20,426 bases of DNA from CAZWVR01 sp964637235 (GCA_964637235.1 CAZWVR010000037.1:1-20426); one strand, 5' to 3'. Shown: positions 1 to 8,641, numbered from the stretch's first letter. The notes: generated from the sequence alone by a model not told the origin. Numbers and translations are program-made.

Positions 1-1020
1 TATTTTCCAAAATTGATGATAATAGCACCAAATGAAAGAAGTGCTCAGTTAGAAGGAAGTAAGGCATATGCAAAAGATTTTATGCATAGATACGGGATAC
101 CGACAGCAGAATATGGAGTTTTTACACAAGAGCAATTCTCTGATGCTGTGGATTTTATGAGGGGTATGCAGCCTCCTTATGTTTTGAAAGCATATGGTTT
201 AGCTGCGGGTAAAGGTGTGTTTATAGAGGAAAATATAGACGTGGCAATAGATGTTTTACAGAAGCTTTTATCAGGTGAATTAGTAGGAGCTGCTGGTAAA
301 AAGGTTATTATAGAGCGTTATTTGAAAGGTAGAGAATTTTCTGTTTTTATTTTTACTAATGGTAAAGATTACCATCTATTGCCTATGGCTAAGGATTATA
401 AACGCTTATTAGATAATGATGAAGGTCCTAATACCGGGGGTATGGGCGCTTTCTCTCCTGTATTTTATGCTCAAAAAATATATGATAAGATAAAGAAAAA
501 AATTATAGAACCTACATTAGAGGGAATAATTTCAGAAGGGCTTATTTATAAAGGTTTCCTATATTTCGGTTTAATAGAAGTAAACGCAGAACCTTATGTA
601 TTAGAGTATAATGTGAGATTAGGTGATCCAGAGGCACAGGTTATTTTACCTCTTATAAAAAACGGTTTTATAGACCTATTGCAAAGTTTTAATGATGTAA
701 GTTTTGGAAATATTAAATTGGAAATAGCTGATTTAGCAAGTTTGGGCGTAGTTGTAGCTTCTGGGGGATATCCTCGTAAATATGAACGAGGTCTCCCTAT
801 TGCATTTGGGAATGTACCAGAAGATGTATTGATTGTTCATTCAGGCACTAAGATAGAAAATAACAAATTTTATACAGATGGTGGTAGGGTCCTTACTGCG
901 GTTTCTTTGTCTGATGATATAAAGACAGCAAGAGATAAAGTATATAAAGCGTTGAAACATATAGATTTTCCTAATATGTTTTATAGACAAGATATTGGCC
1001 GGGAGGTTATTAGTGAGTAA
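1..1020 (+). CDS. purD: Phosphoribosylamine-glycine ligase (GARS), 5'-truncated by the window edge
   Basis: This enzyme joins glycine to 5-phosphoribosylamine using ATP, the second committed step of de novo purine synthesis, in the cytoplasm. The reading frame is open from base 1, so the gene begins upstream. The TTG/ATG codons at 13-18 are internal, because the residues before them continue the family's sequence. About 339 residues are visible of a family length near 420-430, so roughly the first 85-90, most of the N-terminal domain, are missing. Visible features are the conserved LEGSK segment, the ATP-grasp glycine-rich loop (GLAAGKGV), the segment DEGPNTGGMGAFSP, and the metal-binding stretch ending in RLGDPEAQ. 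The C-terminal GARS domain is complete and ends in a normal TAA. A 75-bp A/T-rich gap separates it from pepA, with no terminator visible. The assignment is secure. purH, a later step, lies on the other strand about 9 kb away. Confidence 0.95.
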   Translation, partial: YFPKLMIIAPNERSAQLEGSKAYAKDFMHRYGIPTAEYGVFTQEQFSDAVDFMRGMQPPYVLKAYGLAAGKGVFIEENIDVAIDVLQKLLSGELVGAAGKKVIIERYLKGREFSVFIFTNGKDYHLLPMAKDYKRLLDNDEGPNTGGMGAFSPVFYAQKIYDKIKKKIIEPTLEGIISEGLIYKGFLYFGLIEVNAEPYVLEYNVRLGDPEAQVILPLIKNGFIDLLQSFNDVSFGNIKLEIADLASLGVVVASGGYPRKYERGLPIAFGNVPEDVLIVHSGTKIENNKFYTDGGRVLTAVSLSDDIKTARDKVYKALKHIDFPNMFYRQDIGREVISE

Positions 1021-1095
1021 ATATGAAAATAGATTAAGTTTTTGTTCAACGACAATGAAATTTTGTAAATTTTAATAATTCAAAATAAATAAATT

Positions 1096-2541
1096 ATGAT
1101 ATTAAAAAAATGTAAACGCAAAGACAATAAACTTGATGTGGTGTTATTGCTGCATGAAGATTACGATATTGCCTCTATAAATATTTTTAATGACGATAAA
1201 ATCCTTAATTTTATTTCTAAGGAAAAAGAGAAAGAAAAAAGCATTATTAACGTAAACTTATATACTCGTAATTTTTGGCTTGTTTTTCTTAAAAAGAAGG
1301 ACAATTTGTATCAGGAACTTAATAATGCGCGAGAAGAAGCTTTTAAGATATGTAATATTCTAAACAGTAATAAAATAAAAAAGGTACTTGTTCAAGAGAT
1401 AGATATTGATAAAGAAGTTGTTTTAGCTTTTTTAGAAGCATTAGCGTTAAGTAATTATAAATTTTTGAAATACAAGGCTAAAAATTTAGATAAGGAGAGG
1501 AACTCATTGCAGGAAGTTAAATTACTATCTAAAACTGTTAAAGGTAGCGAAATTGAAAATTTGCAAGTAATTATCGATGCAGTTTATTATGTAAGAGACT
1601 TAGTTAATACACCATATAATGATTTGAATTCTTTGCTATTAGTTGAGAAAATAAAGGGGTTAGCAAAAGATTCAGGTTTTAAAGTTGAGGTGTTAGATAA
1701 GAGAAAAATAGAGGCATTACGTATGGGAGGGTTATTAGCAGTTAATAAAGGTAGTGATACTCCGCCTACATTTTCTATTTTGAAATGGAAACCTCCTAAG
1801 ACTAAAAATCAGAAACCGATAGTCCTTGTTGGTAAGGGAATAGTTTTTGATTCCGGTGGGCTTAATTTGAAACCTACTGGATATATGGAGGATATGAAAA
1901 GCGATATGGCAGGAGCAGCAGTTGTTATCGGTGTAATGTATGCTATTTCAAAATTACGTTTACCAGTATATGTGATAGGCTTAGTTCCTTCAACTGATAA
2001 TGCTATTGGAAATAAATCTTATGCACCGGGAGATGTAATCACTATGCATAATGGTATGACCGTAGAAGTTTTAAATACAGATGCAGAGGGAAGATTAATA
2101 TTAGCAGATGCTCTTTCTTATGCTTCTAAATATGAACCGGAGCTTGTCATTGATTTGGCTACACTTACCGGTGCTGCTATGCGTGCCTTAGGACATCCTG
2201 CTGATGCTTTATTTGCCAAAGTTGACCATGAAATAAAAAATAAGCTTCTGCAAGCAGGAGAATATACTTATGAACGCCTTGTAGAGTTCCCTTTATGGGA
2301 GGAATACGATAAAATGCTAAAATCTGATATTGCGGATATCAAAAACATCGGAGAAGTAAATGCAGGAGCAATAACTGCTGCTAAATTCCTTGAACATTTC
2401 ACTGATTATAATTGGATACATATTGATATTGCTCCAAATGCTTTTCTATCAAAAAAATACGATTTCCGAGGCAAAGGTGCTACTGCTGTGGGAGTTAGAT
2501 TGCTTGTAGAATTTATTAAAAAACTTTATGAATTAACTTAA
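1096..2541 (+). CDS. pepA: Leucyl aminopeptidase, M17 family
   Basis: This is a cytosolic two-metal aminopeptidase that removes N-terminal residues from peptides. The protein is 481 residues, usual for the family. It has a divergent N-terminal domain of about 150 residues and a conserved catalytic half. The metal ligands are readable: K247 and D252 (GKGIVFDSGG), D270 (KSDMAGA), and D329 and E331 in the signature NTDAEGRL. The second catalytic lysine is K259 (NLKP), and R333 is the bicarbonate-site arginine. There is no signal peptide. The ATG follows an A/T-rich leader with no Shine-Dalgarno, as is common in Bacteroidota. Its stop lies 11 nt before the lpxD ATG, so the two are probably co-transcribed and lpxD may depend on a promoter upstream of pepA. 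In some bacteria PepA also binds DNA, but nothing here tests that. Confidence 0.95.
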   Translation: MILKKCKRKDNKLDVVLLLHEDYDIASINIFNDDKILNFISKEKEKEKSIINVNLYTRNFWLVFLKKKDNLYQELNNAREEAFKICNILNSNKIKKVLVQEIDIDKEVVLAFLEALALSNYKFLKYKAKNLDKERNSLQEVKLLSKTVKGSEIENLQVIIDAVYYVRDLVNTPYNDLNSLLLVEKIKGLAKDSGFKVEVLDKRKIEALRMGGLLAVNKGSDTPPTFSILKWKPPKTKNQKPIVLVGKGIVFDSGGLNLKPTGYMEDMKSDMAGAAVVIGVMYAISKLRLPVYVIGLVPSTDNAIGNKSYAPGDVITMHNGMTVEVLNTDAEGRLILADALSYASKYEPELVIDLATLTGAAMRALGHPADALFAKVDHEIKNKLLQAGEYTYERLVEFPLWEEYDKMLKSDIADIKNIGEVNAGAITAAKFLEHFTDYNWIHIDIAPNAFLSKKYDFRGKGATAVGVRLLVEFIKKLYELT

Positions 2542-2552
2542 AAATATTGCTT

Positions 2553-3653
2553 ATGGAATATACTGCAAAAGCAATTGCCGATATTTTAGACGGCGAAGTT
2601 ATCGGTAATCCGAGAACAAAGGTGAATACTATTGCAAAGATACAAGAAGCACACGAGGGTGCTTTGTCTTTTTTAGCAAATCCTATGTACGAAAATTATT
2701 TATATACTACAAAGGCATCTATTGTTTTAGTAAACAAAGATTTCAAACCAAAAGATAAGGTAAAAGCAACCCTTATAAAAGTTGACGATGCTTATAAAGC
2801 ATTTGCTACTTTGGTAGAAATATACCAAAATTTTAAACAAACTGAAAAAACAGGAATAGAGGAATTTGCTTTTATTGATCCATCTGCTCAAATAGGAAAA
2901 CAAGTTTATATTGGCTCTTTCTCATATATTGGTAAGAATGTTAAAATTGGTAATAATGTTAAGATCTATCCGCAGGTTTATATCGGTGATGATGTTCTGA
3001 TAGATGATAATACTACTATTTACCCAGGAGTGAAAATATATCATCAGACTAAAATAGGTAAAAATTGTATAATACATTCCGGAACTATTATAGGTAGTGA
3101 TGGCTTTGGTTTTGCACCTCAGAAAGATGGTACTTATAAGAAAATTCAGCAAATAGGCAATGTTATAATAGAAGATAATGTAGAGATAGGAGCCAATACC
3201 GTTATAGATAGAGCAACTTTGGGATCTACTGTAATTAAAAAAGGTGTTAAATTAGATAATTTGATACAAATAGCCCATAATGTTGAAATAGGTGAAAATA
3301 CAGTAATGGCTGCCCAGAGTGGTGTCTCAGGTTCAACTAAATTAGGAAAAAATTGTATGATAGGAGGACAGGTTGGCTTTGTAGGACATATACAAGTAGC
3401 TGATTATACTAAGGTAGGAGCACAAGCTGGTGTTAGTAAAAATGTTAATAGAAAAGGAACTGTGCTTATGGGCTCTCCTGCTTTTGAAATTAGAGATTTT
3501 CAACGTTCTTATGTCGGATTTAAACATCTGCCAGATCTGATTAAGAAAATAAATGAATTAGAACGCCAAATAACAAAATTAGAACAATTAGAAAATCTGA
3601 AAAAAGAATTAGAACAATTAAAAAAAGAGTTAATATATCAAACTAATAGTTAA
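2553..3653 (+). CDS. lpxD: UDP-3-O-(3-hydroxyacyl)glucosamine N-acyltransferase
   Basis: LpxD transfers a second R-3-hydroxyacyl chain from ACP to UDP-3-O-acylglucosamine, the third step of lipid A synthesis, in the cytoplasm. I chose the ATG at 2553, giving 366 residues that start MEYTAKAIAD. An in-frame TTG at 2547 would add only two residues unlike the family start. Residues 1 to about 100 form the uridine-binding N-terminal domain. Residues from about 108 to 315 are left-handed beta-helix hexapeptide repeats (IGxxVxI type). The catalytic histidine is H242 in the motif NLIQIAHNVEIG, and the family motif IGSDGFGFA lies near residue 181. The last 35 or so residues are rich in Leu, Glu and Lys and look like a short helical or coiled-coil tail. 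The gene follows pepA closely and ends just before a strong terminator, so it belongs to the pepA transcript rather than to the lpxC-lpxA transcript. Confidence 0.96.
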   Translation: MEYTAKAIADILDGEVIGNPRTKVNTIAKIQEAHEGALSFLANPMYENYLYTTKASIVLVNKDFKPKDKVKATLIKVDDAYKAFATLVEIYQNFKQTEKTGIEEFAFIDPSAQIGKQVYIGSFSYIGKNVKIGNNVKIYPQVYIGDDVLIDDNTTIYPGVKIYHQTKIGKNCIIHSGTIIGSDGFGFAPQKDGTYKKIQQIGNVIIEDNVEIGANTVIDRATLGSTVIKKGVKLDNLIQIAHNVEIGENTVMAAQSGVSGSTKLGKNCMIGGQVGFVGHIQVADYTKVGAQAGVSKNVNRKGTVLMGSPAFEIRDFQRSYVGFKHLPDLIKKINELERQITKLEQLENLKKELEQLKKELIYQTNS

Positions 3654-3673
3654 TTTTTAAATTTTTTCTTGAT

Positions 3674-3704
3674 AAAAACGCCAAATTATTTGGCGTTTTT
3701 TTTT
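3674..3704 (+). terminator. Intrinsic terminator after lpxD
   Basis: A perfect 12-bp stem (3674-3685 pairing with 3689-3700) has a 3-nt loop and the core ACGCCAAA/TTTGGCGT. It is followed at once by an uninterrupted T tract to 3704. It lies 20 bp past the lpxD stop. The A-rich left arm could let it act weakly on the other strand, but no minus-strand gene faces it. It implies a separate promoter for lpxC/fabZ in 3705-3754. Confidence 0.9.
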
Positions 3705-3754
3705 AGTTTTTTAATATTTGCCAAACTTAATCTGTTAACAATAACATAATTTTT

Positions 3755-5146
3755 ATGAGTAATAAGCAAAAAACTATTTCAAGAGAAATAACTCTTCATG
3801 GCACGGGTTTACATACTGGTGTTGATGTTAAATTAACTTTTAAACCAGCTGAGGAAAATTATGGTATTAGATTTAAAAGAATAGATTTGCCCGGTGAGCC
3901 AGAAATAGAGGCTCTTGTGGAGAATGTAGTTGATACTTCTCGCAGTACTACAATAGAAAAAAACGGTGCTCGGGTTATTACTGTTGAACATGTCCTTTCT
4001 GCTGCTTATGGCTTAGGAATAGATAATTTACTTATAGAAATTGATGCAATTGAAACGCCTATTTTAGACGGTAGCGCCAAATATTTTGTTAAAGCTTTGA
4101 AAGAAGCAGGCATAAAAGAGCAAAATGCTGATAAAGAGTATTTTGTCATAAAAAACAGTATCACATATACTGATGAAGATAGAGGAATAGAACTAATGAC
4201 TTTCCCGGATGACGATTTTTCTGTACATGTTATGATTGACTATAAATCTGCTGTATTAGGGCATCAGTATGCTACTTTAAACAATTTGGCTGAATATGAA
4301 AAAGAAATAGCACCTGCAAAAACTTTTGTTTTTCTACGAGAATTGGAGTATTTGCTTGATAATAACCTAATTAAAGGGGGCAGTTTAGAAAATGCACTTG
4401 TGATTATTGAAAAAGGCGTCTCACAGGAGGAATTAGATAGACTTGCTGATAAATTTAATAAACCCAGAGTAAAAGCCATAGACCAAGGTATTTTAAATGA
4501 AAAGGATTTGATTTTTAATAATGAACCAGCGAGACATAAACTATTGGATTTGATTGGCGATTTGGCATTAGTAGGTATGCCAATAAAAGGTAAAATATTG
4601 GCTACACGCCCCGGACATAGCTCTAATGTCGAGTTTGCTAAGAAAATTCGTCAAGAAATAAAAAAACGAAAATTAAAAGGTTTCGTAGATGTAGATATTA
4701 ATGCTGAGCCTATAATAGATATTAACGGCATTATGAAAGTTTTGCCACATAGACCTCCATTTTTATTAGTGGACAAAATATTAAAAATATCTGAGAATGA
4801 GATTATTGGTGTTAAAAATGTTACGATGAATGAACCATTTTTTGTAGGCCATTTTCCGGATGAACCAGTGATGCCGGGAGTTTTGATAATCGAAGCAATG
4901 GCTCAAACAGGAGGCGTTTTAGTTTTAAGCAATGTTGAAAATCCTCAAAATTATTCTACATATTTTTTAAAAATTGACAAGGTCAAATTTAAACAGAAAG
5001 TTGTGCCGGGAGATACTCTTATTTTTAGACTTGTTATGACAGCACCTATAAAGCGTGGTGTTGTTACTATGCATGCGCAAGCTTTTGTAAGGCAAAGGCT
5101 TGTTGCAGAAGGTGATTTAACAGCTCAAATTGTACCAAAAAAATGA
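3755..5146 (+). CDS. lpxC/fabZ: Bifunctional UDP-3-O-acyl-GlcNAc deacetylase / 3-hydroxyacyl-ACP dehydratase fusion
   Basis: This single 463-residue polypeptide carries two enzymes. Residues 1 to about 305 are LpxC, the zinc deacetylase that commits UDP-acyl-GlcNAc to lipid A. Residues from about 320 to 463 are FabZ, the hotdog-fold dehydratase of fatty-acid elongation. LpxC ligands and catalytic residues are visible: E78 and H79 (TVEHVLSA), H261 and D265 (RHKLLDLIGD), and H288 (RPGHSSNV). FabZ shows H366 (GHFPDEPVMPG) and E380 (IIEAMAQ), the dehydratase pair. Both halves therefore look active. The two activities draw on the same 3-hydroxyacyl-ACP pool, so fusion fixes their ratio. This fusion is known from Bacteroidota and related phyla. 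It lies 50 bp past a terminator and overlaps lpxA by 4 nt (ATGA), implying translational coupling. No consensus promoter stands out upstream. Confidence 0.97.
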   Translation: MSNKQKTISREITLHGTGLHTGVDVKLTFKPAEENYGIRFKRIDLPGEPEIEALVENVVDTSRSTTIEKNGARVITVEHVLSAAYGLGIDNLLIEIDAIETPILDGSAKYFVKALKEAGIKEQNADKEYFVIKNSITYTDEDRGIELMTFPDDDFSVHVMIDYKSAVLGHQYATLNNLAEYEKEIAPAKTFVFLRELEYLLDNNLIKGGSLENALVIIEKGVSQEELDRLADKFNKPRVKAIDQGILNEKDLIFNNEPARHKLLDLIGDLALVGMPIKGKILATRPGHSSNVEFAKKIRQEIKKRKLKGFVDVDINAEPIIDINGIMKVLPHRPPFLLVDKILKISENEIIGVKNVTMNEPFFVGHFPDEPVMPGVLIIEAMAQTGGVLVLSNVENPQNYSTYFLKIDKVKFKQKVVPGDTLIFRLVMTAPIKRGVVTMHAQAFVRQRLVAEGDLTAQIVPKK

Positions 5147-5940
5147 AAATACATAAAAATGCAATAGTTAATCCGAAGGCGAAAATAGGTAAAAACGTAG
5201 AAATTGCGCCTTTTGCTGTTGTATATGAAGATGTTGTTATAGGAGATAACTCCTATATAGGACCCCATGCTGTAATAATGCCAGGTACACGTATAGGTAA
5301 AAATTGTAAAGTATTTCCTTCGGCAGTTATTGGTGCTATACCCCAAGATTTAAAGTTTAAGGGTGAATATACTACTGTTGAGATTGGGGATAATACTACT
5401 ATTCGTGAATTTGTGACTATTAACAGAGGAACGCAATCAAAAGGTAAAACTGTTGTTGGTAATAATGTATTGTTGATGGCTTATGTGCATATAGCTCACG
5501 ATTGTATTATTAAGGATCATGCTATAATAGTTAATGCTGTCCAAATAGCTGGTGAGGTTTTAGTTGATGAGTGGGCTATTATTGGAGGTAGTTCAGCAGT
5601 TCATCAGTTTGTTAGAATAGGAGCCCATGCTATGATTTCTGGAGGTTCATTAGTTCGCCAAGATGTACCTCCTTTTACTAAAGCTGCTCATGAACCTTTA
5701 TCTTATGTTGGAGTTAATTCAATAGGTTTGAGGCGAAGAGGCTTTTCCCAAGAAAAGATAAATCACATTCAAGATATTTATAGGATTTTATATTTGAGTG
5801 GTTTGAATTATTCAAATGCTTTGAAAAAGATTGAGAAAGAAATCCCGCCTTCAAAGGAGCGGGATATGATTATAGAGTTTGTTCGCAGTTCTGAGCGTGG
5901 TATTATGAAAGGGTATAAAAGGGAAAGGGAGAGTAATTAA
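5143..5940 (+). CDS. lpxA: UDP-N-acetylglucosamine O-acyltransferase
   Basis: LpxA catalyses the first step of lipid A synthesis, the acylation of UDP-GlcNAc at O-3 from 3-hydroxyacyl-ACP, in the cytoplasm. The protein has 265 residues, close to the E. coli length of 262. The left-handed beta-helix spans residues 1 to about 190, with repeated IGxNxxI hexapeptides. The catalytic histidine is H119 in the motif HIAHDC. The conserved segments IPQDLKF (near residue 66) and SIGLRRRGFS (near 193) are present, followed by the helical C-terminal domain. Its ATG overlaps the lpxC/fabZ stop in ATGA, so the two should be coupled. Its stop overlaps the stop of the convergent gene at 5937 by 4 nt. That leaves no intergenic room for a terminator. 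Confidence 0.96.
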   Translation: MKIHKNAIVNPKAKIGKNVEIAPFAVVYEDVVIGDNSYIGPHAVIMPGTRIGKNCKVFPSAVIGAIPQDLKFKGEYTTVEIGDNTTIREFVTINRGTQSKGKTVVGNNVLLMAYVHIAHDCIIKDHAIIVNAVQIAGEVLVDEWAIIGGSSAVHQFVRIGAHAMISGGSLVRQDVPPFTKAAHEPLSYVGVNSIGLRRRGFSQEKINHIQDIYRILYLSGLNYSNALKKIEKEIPPSKERDMIIEFVRSSERGIMKGYKRERESN

Positions 5941-7202
5941 GTTTTGTGTTTTTTGCGTTTTGCTGCTGGAAATAGAACATTATTAAGGATTAGTCTATAT
6001 CCAGGAGAATGAGGGTGTAGGTTCAGGTCAGTTGGGGGATCTCCTACCAGATGTCTGTAATCTTCTGGGTCATGTCCTCCGTAGAATGTCCACATTCCTT
6101 TTCCATATTCTCCGTGTATATATTTTGCTTCGCCGGCAGCTTTGTTTTCGCCCATAATTAGCACATTAGGTTTAATAAATTTTTCGTTGAATGCGGTAGT
6201 TTGTCCATAAAAGCCTTTTATGATTTTAGTATGGTTTTGACATAACATAGTTGGTATTATGTCCCATTTAGCTGAGAAGTCAAACAGTGTGAAATAATCT
6301 TTATCCTCGGGTACTTTTCTATAATTAGTTACGTCGATATTAGAGAATTCGTATTCATATGGATTAGTACTAATTGTAAAATTTTGGAATGCGAGGGTTT
6401 TTGAGAAATCTAATTTTTGTTGTGCATTAGGATCCATAGGATCGCCGTCGAAGGGTGTAGGACATATATCGACGCCGTCTGCAGCAAGTGCGATATCGTA
6501 AGTATCTGTTCCTGAACACATTGCAAAAAGAAATCCTCCGTTATAAACATATTGTTTTATAGCTTTTGCTACTGCAAGTTTCAATTGAGAAACTTTGGCA
6601 AAACCAAGTTTATGAGCTTCTGCTTCGGCTTCTTTTACTTGATTTTGATACCATTGAGCATTTTTATATGAAGCCCAAAATTTTCCGAATTGTCCTGTAA
6701 AATCTTCGTGGTGGAGGTGTAGCCAATCATAGTTTGAGAGTTTACCTTCTAAAATTTCTTGGTCATATATAACATCGTAAGGTATTTCAGCATAAGTAAG
6801 GACGAGCATTACAGCATCGTCCCATGGACGATATGTTTTTGGAGCATATACTGCTATTTTGGGTGCTTTTTCCAGTTTTACGGCGTTCATATTTACGTCA
6901 GGTTGAGCTATATAATCTAATATGCTGTTAGTTTGGGCATCAGTTAGGATTTCATAGCTAACGCCTCTTACTATGCATTCGTTTTCAATTTCTGGATAGT
7001 ATTTGAATAAGAAACTGCCTCCTCGGTAGTTTAATAGCCATTGTGCTTCTATTCCGTTTTGTAGAACCCAGTATGTTATTCCATAAGCTTTTAGATGATT
7101 GGTTTGGGCGTCATCCATAGGGATTAAGATATAAGTTGCCAGCAGTATTTTTATTTGTAAAATTGTGGCTATAAAAATTATTATTTTTTTCATTTTTTTC
7201 AT
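5937..7202 (-). CDS. Secreted class I glutamine-amidotransferase-like protein (often labelled 'asparagine synthetase B' in Bacteroidota)
   Basis: The protein has 421 residues. An N-terminal signal peptide (MKKMKKIIIF..., probable cut near ILLA-TY at residues 22/23) places it in the periplasm or outside. From memory, close relatives in Bacteroides carry the label asparagine synthetase B. I see neither the N-terminal nucleophile Cys2 glutaminase nor an ATP-pyrophosphatase loop, so that label looks wrong. What is visible resembles the GATase1/ThuA fold: a strand-loop around DWLHLHHEDFTG (residues 159-170), then GGFLFAMCSGTDTY (222-235), where C229 sits like a nucleophile elbow. The late segment YGKGMWTFYGGHDPE follows (residues 366-380), with H377. 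Catalysis and substrate are unknown. Two in-frame ATGs (7202 and 7193) lie in a short tandem repeat, and either could start the protein. It is the last gene of the minus-strand block, 74 bp after lutB. Confidence 0.75.
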   Translation of the reverse strand: MKKMKKIIIFIATILQIKILLATYILIPMDDAQTNHLKAYGITYWVLQNGIEAQWLLNYRGGSFLFKYYPEIENECIVRGVSYEILTDAQTNSILDYIAQPDVNMNAVKLEKAPKIAVYAPKTYRPWDDAVMLVLTYAEIPYDVIYDQEILEGKLSNYDWLHLHHEDFTGQFGKFWASYKNAQWYQNQVKEAEAEAHKLGFAKVSQLKLAVAKAIKQYVYNGGFLFAMCSGTDTYDIALAADGVDICPTPFDGDPMDPNAQQKLDFSKTLAFQNFTISTNPYEYEFSNIDVTNYRKVPEDKDYFTLFDFSAKWDIIPTMLCQNHTKIIKGFYGQTTAFNEKFIKPNVLIMGENKAAGEAKYIHGEYGKGMWTFYGGHDPEDYRHLVGDPPTDLNLHPHSPGYRLILNNVLFPAAKRKKHKT

Positions 7203-7211
7203 TTTTTTTAA

Positions 7212-7235
7212 AAGGGCGATTTTGTTTTCACCCTT
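7212..7235 (-). terminator. Weak hairpin, possible terminator after the lutB-like gene
   Basis: Read on the minus strand, AAGGGTG (7235-7229) pairs with CGCCCTT (7218-7212). This is a 7-bp stem with one G-U pair and a 10-nt loop. Only a short T run follows before an A tract, so on this strand it would be a weak terminator or attenuator in front of the amidotransferase-like gene. On the plus strand a longer T run follows (7237-7242), but no plus-strand gene ends nearby. Confidence 0.3.
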
Positions 7236-7276
7236 GTTTTTTACTTTGGTTTAGTTTCACAATTTACGATATTTTA

Positions 7277-8617
7277 TTATTTTTTGCCATATTCTTTTAC
7301 AAAAGATTTCTTAAAATTTGGGAAAGTTCTTTTTTTACCCCACAGAAAGCTGATTACAGGTTTAGTGAAAAAGTTTTTAATGTGGTTATTTAGGTTGAAT
7401 AGAAATCTTTTAGTACCAAATATTGCAAAAAGTTTCATTAATAGACGTTCTGTTGGTGGGGTATATTTTTGTTCTACATATCTTGCTCTTATTTCCAGTA
7501 TCATATCTGTTAGAGGGATTTTTGCAGGACAAATTTCTGTGCATTTATTGCATAGTGTGCAAGCATAGCTTAGGTGTCCGTATTCTTTAAGTCCAAATAG
7601 TAGTGGAGAGAGGATTATTCCCATAGGACCTCCGTAAACTGTATTATAGCTATGTCCGCCTATGCTTTTATATACAGGGCAGTAGTAGAAGCAGGCACCA
7701 CAGCGTAAGCATTTAAATATTTGTCTATCAAATTCGTTTTCCAGTATTTTTTTTCTCCCATTATTGAGTAGGATTAGGTAAGTTTTTTTATCATTGGAGG
7801 GGCTAATTATTGAATTATAGGATGTAATATGCTGTCCTGTTCCGCGATATGCAATAGTTTGCCATAGTAATGGTAAATTTTTATATGAAGGTATGAGTTT
7901 TTCGTATCCTGCAATTATAATATGTATTTTAGGGAGGGAAAAAGCCAATAGGGCATTTCCTTCATTTTCTGTAAGAGCTATTGCGCCGATGTCGGCAATC
8001 AGAAAATTTGCACCGGTTATAGCAGCTTGTGCATTGTAAAATTTTTTTCTCAGAAAATTTCGTGTAAATTCTGTAATTTCGTTTATAGATGGTTCACCTT
8101 GAATGTTAAATTTTTCTTTGTATAATTTAATTACATCTTGTTTAGATTTATGTAAAGCGGGGCTTATTATATGGAAAGGTTTTTCTTCTGCTATTTGAAC
8201 TATAAATTCTCCTAAATCTGTTTCCCAGACTTCAATTTTATTTTTTTCTAAAAAATGGTTTAGTTCTATTTCCTCGGTAGCCATAGATTTAGATTTTACA
8301 ATAGTTTTTACGTTATGTTCTAATAAAATACCGAGGATTTGTTTTTGAGCTTGTTCGGCGTTTTCTGCATATAAGATTTTACCATTTTTTTTAAGAAAGT
8401 TTTTTTTGAAAGTGTTGAAATATTCTGTGTAGTTTTCAAGTACTTCTGTTTTTATTTTTGATATGTATTCTCTTGCAGCTTCAAAGTTTTTAAATTTTTT
8501 GTAGCCTTTTTCTTGTGCCTGATAATATTTAGAGGTAGCAAAGTCTATTTTTTGCTGTATTTGTTCATTTTCGACGGCTTTTAGAGTGTACTTTTGAAAT
8601 AATTTTTTTTGTTTCAT
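7277..8617 (-). CDS. lutB: LutB-like LUD-domain iron-sulfur protein
   Basis: LutB-type proteins take part in cytoplasmic oxidation of L-lactate to pyruvate together with LutA and LutC. The protein has 446 residues, slightly shorter than the 473 I recall for B. subtilis LutB. Residues from about 45 to 290 form the LUD domain, with ITGANFLIADIGAIAL (from residue 200) and the ENEGN turn near 217. Two ferredoxin-type 4Fe-4S motifs follow: C303, C306, C309, C313 and C353, C356, C359, C363, each CX2CX2CX3CP. The C-terminal tail is basic. It lies 24 bp downstream of the NSS symporter gene, so the two are likely co-transcribed. Neither a lutA (CCG-domain) nor a lutC neighbour is present in the window, so the lactate role is less certain than the family assignment. 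Confidence 0.85.
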   Translation of the reverse strand: MKQKKLFQKYTLKAVENEQIQQKIDFATSKYYQAQEKGYKKFKNFEAAREYISKIKTEVLENYTEYFNTFKKNFLKKNGKILYAENAEQAQKQILGILLEHNVKTIVKSKSMATEEIELNHFLEKNKIEVWETDLGEFIVQIAEEKPFHIISPALHKSKQDVIKLYKEKFNIQGEPSINEITEFTRNFLRKKFYNAQAAITGANFLIADIGAIALTENEGNALLAFSLPKIHIIIAGYEKLIPSYKNLPLLWQTIAYRGTGQHITSYNSIISPSNDKKTYLILLNNGRKKILENEFDRQIFKCLRCGACFYYCPVYKSIGGHSYNTVYGGPMGIILSPLLFGLKEYGHLSYACTLCNKCTEICPAKIPLTDMILEIRARYVEQKYTPPTERLLMKLFAIFGTKRFLFNLNNHIKNFFTKPVISFLWGKKRTFPNFKKSFVKEYGKK

Positions 8618-8641
8618 TTGTGAATAATAATAAGCTGAATA

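Noticed and set aside
1021..1095. Promoter for pepA built from TTTG (1041-1044) and AAATTTTG (1058-1065)
   Set aside because: Spacing is 13 bp instead of about 19-21 and the -7 box has a mismatch, so chance in A/T-rich DNA is likely.
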